Shown here piece by piece: positions 52,165-60,473 of a DNA stretch of 64,000 bases (within the stretch, counting starts at the first letter, position 1; each line of letters opens with the position of its first letter). Under the pieces are notes generated by a model, which saw nothing but the letters and a program-made list of their open reading frames with translations, did not search any database and had not been told where the DNA came from. A program made the position numbers and the translations under genes. The stretch spans positions 6,462,501 through 6,526,500 of the forward strand of contig NZ_AP019860.1 of assembly GCF_009002475.1 (NCBI RefSeq), in the 5' to 3' direction. The DNA is from Candidatus Uabimicrobium amorphum (GTDB lineage Bacteria; Planctomycetota; Uabimicrobiia; Uabimicrobiales; Uabimicrobiaceae).

Positions 52165-53580
52165 TCATTGATTGTATCCGTTACAAATATTAGCAGATTG
52201 CGTGGTGTTTGTCGTTTTCCTTACCTGGGGAGTTTTTTCCGAACGGCACAAATAGAACAAAAGAATCATTTCAACTATGTACATAAAGCAAAACAACAAA
52301 TACAAGCGGAAATGTTTTATGCCAACACTAAAGGCCACAACATAAAAAAGAAGTAATAAAATCGCGGTATAGAAGTATTTGCGATTTTCTTTCCAAAAAT
52401 AGCGAACCAAGCCACCAAGAAAACTCGCCACTAATCCACTGTGCATCCAAGTCCCCAAAGAAAGATCAAATGGTCTGGATACATAACTGTACAAAACACC
52501 AAAGTCAACTGTTGTAAAAAGTTTACATTCTCGTTGAAAAAATAAAAACAAAAGAAGAGGAATGCTGTTCCATATGGCTATGGCAAAGTAAAAAACCAAA
52601 TATTTATGCGTGCGCAGTTGCTTTTTTTGCATCCAACTGTACGCCAACAGCCCACAAGTCGCTCCGAGCATCCCGCCAAAATTAAGGTCATAAATAATTA
52701 GGCTTACAACGTTGGCAACTACGGCGAATAGAAGCATATGCCAAAATAGAAAAACCCGACCTTTACTGATCTCAATTCTTCGCGCAACAAAGTAAAAAGC
52801 AATGATACTTGTCAGAAATGCTGGCCAATTTTCATGAATAAAAGCGGTAGAAAAGAGCGTCCACGGTTCAATCCACAAAATATCCGACCAACGGAAATAG
52901 TTGTGACCGGAGAACCAATTGCAAATGGCCCAAGAAAGAGGAGAATCTACCTCATTAGCGTTTGAGGACAGCCAGAATAAAATAGAACAGACAACGATCA
53001 CAGAGTATGTAAAAGGGCTTCGTGCCTTTGCCGTGTGTTTGATCGATTTTTTTTGCACAAGAGCCATGAAAGACTCTGCCTGTTCTACATCGGGAAAGAT
53101 AAATTTCTGTCGCACTTTTTTCCATCTCATCGACACACAAACGTCTACTTGTGGTTTTACGCGGTCGTCCAAGTCTATTGATGCTTTTACATATGAGAAG
53201 GAAGTAAACGGTAAAGTAATCTCTCCTAAGGTAACGCGAAGTGTATTGACACCATGCATACCTGCGATTCCTAAAATTCCCACCCATACTATGGGAATCA
53301 CTTTCCATAACAGCATATGGAAAATGGCAAAACCTAAAAGAAAAGTGAGAAAGAAAAACAAGGTATTTTTCGCCATTTTGTATCCAGTAATAATAAAGCC
53401 TTCATCCACGACAAGGATTTTTACATTGCCAAAAAATCCCCAAAAAGGATATGTGAAAAAACCAAATAGCCAATATCTCGGTGGGATTTTGACTTTATAT
53501 TGCATGTGATCAAAAGACTCCGCGTCTAACTTCATCTCTATTGGATTTTTAGATCTGTTAACGCTTGTTGGCAAACTCAT
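52165..53580 (-). CDS. RYPFWGFFG-domain protein fused to a rhomboid-like domain lacking the catalytic Ser
   Basis: The N-terminal 175 residues are the shared membrane domain (KIPPRYWLFGFFTYPFWGFFG, DEGFIITGYKM, GEITLPFTSF). The rest (about 190-455) is a six-helix rhomboid-type region: PWTLFSTAFIHENW in loop 1, then MLGATCGLLAYSW. The partner protein at 60474 has MSGILCGLFAYAW at the same place, so the catalytic Ser is Leu305 here. A His is retained in TWMHSGLVASFLGG. It is probably a rhomboid pseudoprotease that binds membrane clients without cutting them. The Shine-Dalgarno GGAG lies 11 bases upstream, which is rather far. Confidence 0.75.
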   Translation of the reverse strand: MSLPTSVNRSKNPIEMKLDAESFDHMQYKVKIPPRYWLFGFFTYPFWGFFGNVKILVVDEGFIITGYKMAKNTLFFFLTFLLGFAIFHMLLWKVIPIVWVGILGIAGMHGVNTLRVTLGEITLPFTSFSYVKASIDLDDRVKPQVDVCVSMRWKKVRQKFIFPDVEQAESFMALVQKKSIKHTAKARSPFTYSVIVVCSILFWLSSNANEVDSPLSWAICNWFSGHNYFRWSDILWIEPWTLFSTAFIHENWPAFLTSIIAFYFVARRIEISKGRVFLFWHMLLFAVVANVVSLIIYDLNFGGMLGATCGLLAYSWMQKKQLRTHKYLVFYFAIAIWNSIPLLLFLFFQRECKLFTTVDFGVLYSYVSRPFDLSLGTWMHSGLVASFLGGLVRYFWKENRKYFYTAILLLLFYVVAFSVGIKHFRLYLLFCFMYIVEMILLFYLCRSEKTPQVRKTTNTTQSANICNGYNQ

Positions 53581-53645
53581 GACTGGTTTTACTCCATGAC
53601 AAGTTCTCTGCGACCAATTCGCTAGAGTAAGATTTACAGCTGATT

Positions 53646-53851
53646 CTATTGGATTTGATGGTCATATTACACAAAGAAAAAAATGAAACCACAGAGGCCA
53701 CAGAGAAATTTTCTTTTCCAAAAAAGTAAAATACTGTAAACCACTACAAATATAAGACTTATTTGTTTTTTGAAAGAATACTGTTTCTATTTAGTTTTTT
53801 ATAATTGTTTCTCTGAGACCTCTGTGGTTTTATACCAACCAAAAACGTTAG
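53646..53851. repeat. Intact copy of the dispersed palindromic element
   Basis: The ends are CTATTGGATTTGATGGTC and ACCAAAAACGTTAG, with inner arms ACCACAGAGGCCACAGAGAA and TTTCTCTGAGACCTCTGTGG. This uninterrupted copy of about 206 bases shows what the elements at 23628 and 31860 looked like before the insertion sequences arrived. It occupies half of the 53581-54016 intergenic region; the rest is AT-rich promoter DNA. Confidence 0.78.
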
Positions 53852-53929
53852 AGAATCGGATTTACAGATATTATAAAACTTTTAAGAAAAATAAAAAAAT
53901 AGCTTTTTATATTTTTTTGCGCTTGTTTG

Positions 53930-53957
53930 TTGACTATCTTTGATACAACTCTAAAAT
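53930..53957 (+). promoter_or_regulatory. Possible sigma70-like promoter for the FHA/CHAT operon
   Basis: TTGACT (53930-53935) and TAAAAT (53952-53957) are separated by 16 bases, about 60 bases before the ATG at 54017. The surrounding DNA is AT-rich. The fit to consensus is fair, and no experiment supports it. Confidence 0.4.
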
Positions 53958-54016
53958 AATCTATAGATTTTCGCGAATGATTAGACAATTGGTTCTCACA
54001 GCAAAACGGAGAAAAA

Positions 54017-54544
54017 ATGAAAATAGGTTTAGAAATAGCTGGTTCTGATTACATATACATCTTACCAGATCAAAACGAAATCACCATAGGAAGGCAAAAG
54101 CGCAAACCTGGACAAAAAGGCAATGACGTAGTGATTCGCGTTCACGGTAACGACGAAGCCAGTCGTGCCATTAGTCGTAATCACTTAACTCTTATGTGTC
54201 GTTTCAGTGGCATGTTTATTTGCGATCATAGTACTTTTGGTACAAAGGTCAATGGACAACAAGCGATGCGCGATAAAAAGTTCGCCATTGATGTTGGAGA
54301 TCGCATCAACATCGCCGATGTTCTTACGCTAACCGTTGTAAAACTTCCCGATAGCTACGTGGATGAACTGGACGTAGCTGCCACGACTCAACAACAAAAA
54401 ATCACTCTCCCATCTGTAGGAGATTGCGCTACCGTTGCCCCTGCGTTTGAGTCACCGGTAACAAACAATGCTCCTGCGAGTAGTGTTGGTGTGATGAGTA
54501 CCGACGTAGAAGCAGATGTGGGTTGTTTTGTGCGCAAGAAATAA
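54017..54544 (+). CDS. FHA-domain protein
   Basis: This 175-residue soluble protein contains a complete FHA phosphothreonine-binding domain at about 18-105. The motifs are ITIGRQ, AISRNHLTL and DHSTFGTKVNG, so the conserved Arg, Ser, His and Asn that hold phosphothreonine are present. The last 60 residues are probably disordered. It is followed 15 bases later by the EAD-like-FHA gene and then the CHAT protease gene. GGAG precedes the ATG. The likely role is reading phosphorylated proteins made by the local kinases, which is inference. Confidence 0.88.
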   Translation: MKIGLEIAGSDYIYILPDQNEITIGRQKRKPGQKGNDVVIRVHGNDEASRAISRNHLTLMCRFSGMFICDHSTFGTKVNGQQAMRDKKFAIDVGDRINIADVLTLTVVKLPDSYVDELDVAATTQQQKITLPSVGDCATVAPAFESPVTNNAPASSVGVMSTDVEADVGCFVRKK

Positions 54545-54559
54545 TCAAAAGGAGAAAAG

Positions 54560-55546
54560 ATGCAAGCAAAAGAAGTATTACAACTAGTGAGAGATTGCTG
54601 CGACAATTTCCTCAAGCGCGAAGAAGCGAAACACGCGTTAGACTTTATTGATGTCAACACTTCGCGCATTCCCGAAAAAGAGGCGGACTTTGACTATTAT
54701 CGCGAAATTACTCAGTACCTAGTTTCGCGGGGAAAGCTACGCGAATGGCTATGCGTTCTTCAACAAGACGGTCTGTCTTTTACCGCTGCGTGGGTTCAAA
54801 AAATAGATGAATTACAACAATCGATTGAATTTTCGCAAAAATTAGATCAATGGTCACTACCCCGCACGGTACTAACGTATCACGATGGACAAAAACAACA
54901 CAAGATTTTTCTCATCGCTAAAACCAGAGTGGGTTTTGGTAAAGCGAAAAAATCACAGAACCCCGATGTCGATATCACCATGCGTGTTTTGCCGCTGCGT
55001 AGCCAGGAACTCGATCCTGGAAACTGGGCGCGCACCAAAAAAATTAGCCAACATCACGGCAACTTTGTACTGCGTAACAATCAGTTTTATGTCGAGCGCT
55101 TGGGAAAAAACGGCATTTTTACTCTAGAGGGAAATGAAATCGAAAAAGAGTCGTTGTTTACATTAAAAGACACAATGCAAATTCGTTTGGCGCAAGAAAG
55201 TTTACAACTCAAGTTAACAACAATTCGCGATCTGGAAACTCAGAACGTAAATTGTCTTTGTGTAGAGCGTGTGGATAATCATGTTCACCATTGTTATGTG
55301 CAGGTGATTCGTGAGGTGACGATCGGCGGAAAAAAGGCAGATGTCAATTTACCGGGGATGAATGGGGCGTTTCGCATTGTTACCGCGCAAGAGGGATGGA
55401 ATGTCATTCCGGATGAAAGTGGATACACAAAGATAAATAGTGAGGTTATTCAAGAGCCTACTTTGCTTTGTAATCGCGATGTGTTATCGACCGGCCAGCA
55501 AGAGATTGTTTTTTGCATGACCGAAGACAATGATTTTATTGAATAG
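54560..55546 (+). CDS. EAD-like adaptor fused to two FHA-like domains
   Basis: Residues 1-82 are the EAD-like helical domain (KEVLQLVRDCCDNF, DFDYYREITQYL, GKLREWL). A divergent FHA domain lies at about 105-215 (RVGFGKAK, ISQHHGNFVL, LGKNGIFTLEG) and a second beta-rich FHA-like unit at about 230-325 (REVTIGGKKADVNL). The same C-terminal pair occurs in the pseudokinase protein at 17921, so the two share their adaptor and reader ends. GGAG lies 5 bases before the ATG. The gene lies between an FHA gene and the TPR-CHAT gene. A damaged duplicate is at 63066-64000. Confidence 0.82.
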   Translation: MQAKEVLQLVRDCCDNFLKREEAKHALDFIDVNTSRIPEKEADFDYYREITQYLVSRGKLREWLCVLQQDGLSFTAAWVQKIDELQQSIEFSQKLDQWSLPRTVLTYHDGQKQHKIFLIAKTRVGFGKAKKSQNPDVDITMRVLPLRSQELDPGNWARTKKISQHHGNFVLRNNQFYVERLGKNGIFTLEGNEIEKESLFTLKDTMQIRLAQESLQLKLTTIRDLETQNVNCLCVERVDNHVHHCYVQVIREVTIGGKKADVNLPGMNGAFRIVTAQEGWNVIPDESGYTKINSEVIQEPTLLCNRDVLSTGQQEIVFCMTEDNDFIE

Positions 55547-55585
55547 TATTGATTTCTTGAAATAAATTTAGAAGGTAAAACTTAA

Positions 55586-58500
55586 ATGATGATTCCCGTT
55601 TTGCTCTTTATTCTTATAAGTGTTTTTTTCATTTGTTGCATTTATATTTGCATCAAAAAAAAAGTTTTTTTACGTTTCGTGTTAAGTCTTACTCCACTTT
55701 TCTTAATGATGGCTAGTGTCGCTTTTTCACAACTGGAAGATTCTTCAACATTTGCTCATTATATTATTCCTGTGACTTGTGTTGCAAATGTTGTCATTGC
55801 TATAAATTTTGCACGCCTTGCGCAGAGAAACGCTTTTTACTGGTCCATATTTGCTTTTATAAGTTATGGTTTTACCAATGCTATCATGCTTTGTTTCTTT
55901 AAAGGAAAAGTATACCAACGCGAAGAACAAATACGACATGGCTTAACTAAATGGAAAATTAATTATCAAGCTATTTTAGTGCTTTTTTTTGTCTATTTAC
56001 CTTTCATTTTTCTATTCTTTTTTTCACCAAAGAAAATGGAGGAAAATACTCAATTTTCTTTTCGATCCCCATCCCCTGAAAATAATGTTCAGAGTAAAAT
56101 GTGGAAAAATGCTAAGCAAACTTATTTTGAAAATATGAAAGTTAACAAAAATAAAAGACTACTTGTGTTTGTTATTTTCCAAATAGCAAATGCGCTCTTC
56201 GCAACGTTTGTTTTTATAAAAGCACGCGAAGGTAGGATAAAAGCTATTTTAGTGGGAATAATCGCGGCCACTATTACTTGGGGTCTCAGCAATTTTTTTC
56301 TAGTTCCACTTTGGTTAGATACTTTAGGCCAAGATCAAAATAACTTTGGCAGGCAAAACTTATATTGGTGGGCAATCGCAGCTCCTTTAACTCTTGGACT
56401 AAGTAATTTTACCTTCATTCTTTCACGTAAAAAATTAGAACCAAAAATATTTTTAGAAATTCGCTTATTGAGAAACAGAGCACGGTTATATGCACGCCAA
56501 CGACAATATACAAAAGCAGAATTTTTCTATCTTAGATGCTTAAGTGTTATGCAGAACAAAACTCTATATTTTGAAACCGCTGAATTAATGAGCGAAATAG
56601 CACACTTATATCAACAAATAGGTGAATATACAAAAGCAGAGCAACTCTATACAGAAGCACGCTCGAAAGTAGACCACCCCATCATACTAAATAAATACGC
56701 CACTTGGCTTGATGAAAAAGGTGAAAAAGAGAAAAGCAAAAAACTCAGAGAAGAAGCCTTTCAAACGATAAAAAAGCAAATCAATAAAGATCCTCATGAT
56801 GAATATTTATTGGAGGGTCTGGCAAGAATGTACCACGATAGCAAAAATTATGATAAATCAGAAGAAGCTCATTTGGAGGCTATTCAACTCGCAAAAACAA
56901 ACGTTTCGAAACTTGAGTTGTTGAGTAACTTAGCCTCTTTTTATGTAGAAAGAAAACTATACCCAAGAGCAGAGGATACTTATATAAAACTGATTGAAGA
57001 GACACAAACTACATTAGGAACACATAACTCTATTTACATTTCCCTAGTCAGTGATATTGCCTTGCTATCTAAAGAAATGCGAAAGTATAAAGAGTCAGAA
57101 GAATTCTTTTGCGAGAATATGCAAGTAATAGAAAACGTTTTGGGAAAAAATCACTTAATTTACATTTTTAACCACATAGAACTGGCAAATTTATACAGTC
57201 AAATAGGTGAATATGGAAAAGCCGAACCTATCTATACTGAAATATTAAATATTGTTGAACAAATGAACGAAAAAAATAGCTTTGCATATGCTTCTTGTTT
57301 AAACCAAATGGGAAAAATGTATTACAAAATTGATGAATACGACAAGGCCGAAAAATACTATGAGAAAGCAAAGCAAATATACCATGACGTTCTGGGAGAA
57401 TATCATCCTGAATACAAAGCTTGCCTAATGAATGAGCTAGAGCTATACCAAAAACAAAGAAAATCTCAAGAAGTAAACACGCTAATAAATGAAATCGAAT
57501 TGTTGAATGAACAACAAAGTTTGTGTGAGTTACCAGAAAACACAGAGGTCGAAAATCTGCAGGTGACCATAAGTTTGGATGTAGATACTTTAAATCTTAT
57601 TGTAGAGCAAGAAAGACTTAAACAAGCACAGAGAGAACAACAGGTAAACGAGCAGGAAATCATCGCTGCCTTTTTGCAAGGCAGAGAAGAAAATTTTACC
57701 AATGCGTTGCAAATGAGTCAAAACGCTATTTTACTGTATAGAAAAAAAGAGTATAAAAAAGCACTTGTGCTACAAAAAAAAGCCAGCGAAATTATACAAA
57801 AAACACATGGTAAAAATGATCGTTGTTATGTAACCGCATTAAACAACCTCGCTAAGTTATATGACAAAACAGGAAACTATGAAATAGCCTCAGAGCTATT
57901 TTCAAAAGCAGTAAATTTACGCGGAAAGATCCTAGGAACAGAACACCCTGATTACGCCACTAGTCTTGAGAACCTTGCCCACCTCCAATATCGTCAGAAG
58001 AAGAAACAGTCCGCATTATTCAATATGCTAAAAGCCGCGAATGTACACAATAAAATGATTTTGCGTATATTTTCCATCGGGGATGAAAAGCGCCTGGAGA
58101 AATACATTGACACTTTTGAAATACAATATTTTACGCTTCTTTCTATTTTCTATCAGAGCTACAAAGTTTTACACATTTTTTCCCCGCAAGTATGTGATCT
58201 TATTTTAAAGCGCAAGTCTTTACATCGCGAACTTACTTCTATCAAACGAGATAGCCTCTTTACGCAACAACGTCCTGATCTAGAAGAAAGTTTTGCAAAG
58301 TTAAGGCAAATAAAACTGCAAATAGCGCAACTGATTCTAGCTTCTACCGATGCGTCTTCTACGCAAATTGCAAAACTAGAAGCCGAAAAAGAGCAACTAG
58401 AGCGCGTTCTCGCAGCAGAAGTTCCCGAGTTAGAGCTCGAAAAGAAGTTAACTCATGTTTCTCACAGAGAAATCGCCAAACTCCTTCCCGCAGATTCCTT

Positions 58501-59818
58501 ACTTGTTGATTTTGTTTGTTTTCGCGAAGTAGATGTAGAGTCTATGAGATACCTCGATGAACGCTACATTGCCATCGTCATCTACAACGAGCAAATATCC
58601 AAAGAACTCGCCTTTGTCGATTTAGGAGCGGCGAGTGAAATTGATGAACTCATTAGCAAATACAAAAAACACCTGACAACAGGGGAACGAAAAATACATG
58701 TTGTTGCGGAAGATGTTTTACCAGCAGAAAATACAACCGTAAAAACACAAGATGCATACGGAGAACAACTATTCCAAAAAGTATTTGCTCCTGTTTTACG
58801 CAAAACAAAAGACTGCAAACGCCTGATTCTTTCTCCTGATGGCGGATTATGCCTTCTACCATTCGAAGTTTTACCACAACCCAATGAGCGATTTGTGGTT
58901 GAAGACTACGAAATCAGTTACATAGATAGCGGCAAAGATCTTTTGCGATTTGGTTATCAAACCGCTCCCAAATCGCAACCTGTTGTTATTGCCAATCCTG
59001 ATTTTTCTCTGAGTGGCGATCAGAGCTATACGGACATTAGAAACTCCATCCCTCAAAGCATCGTTGCCGAACTGGGACAAACCATTCAACGCAAAGTGCA
59101 AGAAACCAAAGCGCAATACTACTTCCCTCCTCTTGCAGCTACTCACAAAGAGGGAGTCACCATTGGTAAGATGTTGCCGCGTGAATACACATCTTTGATG
59201 GAAGAAAAAGCACTAGATTCTGCGATCAAAAAATTGCAAGCTCCGCAAATCTTACACTTTGCCACGCATGGCTTTTTCATGGTTGACGAACAACAAAAAG
59301 AAACAGATTTAGACGAAATGCAAGATCTAAACGAATCGCCCATTTTTCGCGGAGAAAAATTTCGCAATCCATTGCTACGCTCAGGTTTGGCACTAGCCGG
59401 TGCCAACACGTTTTTTGAAAACAAACAACCTGCACCAGACGCAGAAGATGGCTTGCTCACCGCTTTGGACATCACAGGTATGGATCTGTTTGGTACAGAC
59501 CTAGTGGTGTTATCCGCTTGCGAAACGGCCGTAGGTGAGGTCAAGATTGGCCAGGGAGTATATGGACTGCGCCATTCATTTATCATCGCTGGAGCAAGAA
59601 CTCTCATTGCCAGTTTATGGAAAGTGCCTGATGAGGAAACAAAGGAATTGATGGTGGGTTTTTATCGCAAAATACTCCGTGGTAGTGAAAAAGCGACTGC
59701 TCTTAGAGAAACACAACTTGAGATGATTCAGAAACTGCGCGATACAGGCAAGTCGCCTGATCCGTATTTGTGGGGAGCTTTCATCTGTGTAGGTGATCCT
59801 GGTAAAATGAATTTGTAG
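55586..59818 (+). CDS. Membrane TPR-CHAT protease
   Basis: The 1410-residue protein starts with several membrane helices (within about 1-290). Two blocks of TPR repeats follow (about 290-640 and 715-830), with typical A..Y..A..LY.EA patterns. A helical linker leads to a CHAT caspase-like domain (about 1110-1410). Both catalytic residues are present: His1228 in LHFATHGFF and Cys1312 in VVLSACETAVG. CHAT proteases with TPRs cleave partner proteins after a signal, as in craspase and some gasdermin systems. This one is membrane-bound and third in an operon with two FHA genes, 39 bases after the second. No gasdermin-like gene is recognisable nearby. Confidence 0.9.
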   Translation: MMIPVLLFILISVFFICCIYICIKKKVFLRFVLSLTPLFLMMASVAFSQLEDSSTFAHYIIPVTCVANVVIAINFARLAQRNAFYWSIFAFISYGFTNAIMLCFFKGKVYQREEQIRHGLTKWKINYQAILVLFFVYLPFIFLFFFSPKKMEENTQFSFRSPSPENNVQSKMWKNAKQTYFENMKVNKNKRLLVFVIFQIANALFATFVFIKAREGRIKAILVGIIAATITWGLSNFFLVPLWLDTLGQDQNNFGRQNLYWWAIAAPLTLGLSNFTFILSRKKLEPKIFLEIRLLRNRARLYARQRQYTKAEFFYLRCLSVMQNKTLYFETAELMSEIAHLYQQIGEYTKAEQLYTEARSKVDHPIILNKYATWLDEKGEKEKSKKLREEAFQTIKKQINKDPHDEYLLEGLARMYHDSKNYDKSEEAHLEAIQLAKTNVSKLELLSNLASFYVERKLYPRAEDTYIKLIEETQTTLGTHNSIYISLVSDIALLSKEMRKYKESEEFFCENMQVIENVLGKNHLIYIFNHIELANLYSQIGEYGKAEPIYTEILNIVEQMNEKNSFAYASCLNQMGKMYYKIDEYDKAEKYYEKAKQIYHDVLGEYHPEYKACLMNELELYQKQRKSQEVNTLINEIELLNEQQSLCELPENTEVENLQVTISLDVDTLNLIVEQERLKQAQREQQVNEQEIIAAFLQGREENFTNALQMSQNAILLYRKKEYKKALVLQKKASEIIQKTHGKNDRCYVTALNNLAKLYDKTGNYEIASELFSKAVNLRGKILGTEHPDYATSLENLAHLQYRQKKKQSALFNMLKAANVHNKMILRIFSIGDEKRLEKYIDTFEIQYFTLLSIFYQSYKVLHIFSPQVCDLILKRKSLHRELTSIKRDSLFTQQRPDLEESFAKLRQIKLQIAQLILASTDASSTQIAKLEAEKEQLERVLAAEVPELELEKKLTHVSHREIAKLLPADSLLVDFVCFREVDVESMRYLDERYIAIVIYNEQISKELAFVDLGAASEIDELISKYKKHLTTGERKIHVVAEDVLPAENTTVKTQDAYGEQLFQKVFAPVLRKTKDCKRLILSPDGGLCLLPFEVLPQPNERFVVEDYEISYIDSGKDLLRFGYQTAPKSQPVVIANPDFSLSGDQSYTDIRNSIPQSIVAELGQTIQRKVQETKAQYYFPPLAATHKEGVTIGKMLPREYTSLMEEKALDSAIKKLQAPQILHFATHGFFMVDEQQKETDLDEMQDLNESPIFRGEKFRNPLLRSGLALAGANTFFENKQPAPDAEDGLLTALDITGMDLFGTDLVVLSACETAVGEVKIGQGVYGLRHSFIIAGARTLIASLWKVPDEETKELMVGFYRKILRGSEKATALRETQLEMIQKLRDTGKSPDPYLWGAFICVGDPGKMNL

Positions 59819-59902
59819 TAATTGACGACAGAAAACGGTTTATCTGTTTTTCTATTGGTAAAAATTACATTGGTAAATCGTCACGGTTTTTATGCGTAGG
59901 AG

Positions 59903-60397
59903 ATGCGAAAAAACGTTGCACAAGCATTGGCTCGCATGGGAAAGAAAAATGTCACCATGGATGAAATAACGGTTATAGATGTTCTAAGCATCATTGAGTC
60001 TCTTAAAGGAAAGGTTAAACGAACAGATAAGGATTTCGTAAAAGTGAGTGACAAACTCATCCCGGCACTAGTTGAATTTGCAAACGCAAGCAATTGGTAT
60101 TGGCAATCGCAAACCAATAAAATTTTAGAAAGGCTTACAAATAGAATACTATGGGATGCCTACGAAAATAACGATGTAAAAAAAATATCGCAAAAGTATC
60201 TAAAAATATTAGAAAAATCAAATGACAAATCTTATTTAGATACTGTTGCGGCAATTTACGCCTGGCAAAAAAACGAAGAAAAAGCATATCACTATTCGTC
60301 CATTGCCTTAGACGAAACGCCCAAAAGAATCAGACTCCTTTTACGAGGTAAAACGCCTCAACAGGTCGAAAAAGAAATAAAAAATGAAAATAAATGA
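59903..60397 (+). CDS. Small helical TPR-like protein
   Basis: The 164-residue product is all-helical and Lys-rich, with a weak TPR-like end (LDTVAAIYAWQKNEEKAYHY). The frame opens right after an in-frame TAG, and AGGAG abuts the first ATG with no spacer. The true start could therefore be a later Met, such as the one at 59936, or the gene may be a truncated remnant. It follows the CHAT gene by 84 bases. Function unknown. Confidence 0.55.
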   Translation: MRKNVAQALARMGKKNVTMDEITVIDVLSIIESLKGKVKRTDKDFVKVSDKLIPALVEFANASNWYWQSQTNKILERLTNRILWDAYENNDVKKISQKYLKILEKSNDKSYLDTVAAIYAWQKNEEKAYHYSSIALDETPKRIRLLLRGKTPQQVEKEIKNENK

Positions 60398-60473
60398 TCA
60401 ACAAAAACGAACGAAAGCCATAAAGTCTGTGGTATTTTGATTGTAGTTGTGGATACACTTAAGGCGCAAATCT

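Noticed and set aside
52919..53509. 196-codon open frame on the plus strand
   Set aside because: It lies entirely antisense to the rhomboid-like fusion gene, has no ribosome binding site or recognisable domain, and its composition mirrors the gene on the other strand.
54560..59818. Type III CRISPR-associated craspase or gasdermin system
   Set aside because: A CHAT protease is present, but no Cas7-11, Csx30-like or gasdermin-like gene and no CRISPR repeat can be seen nearby.
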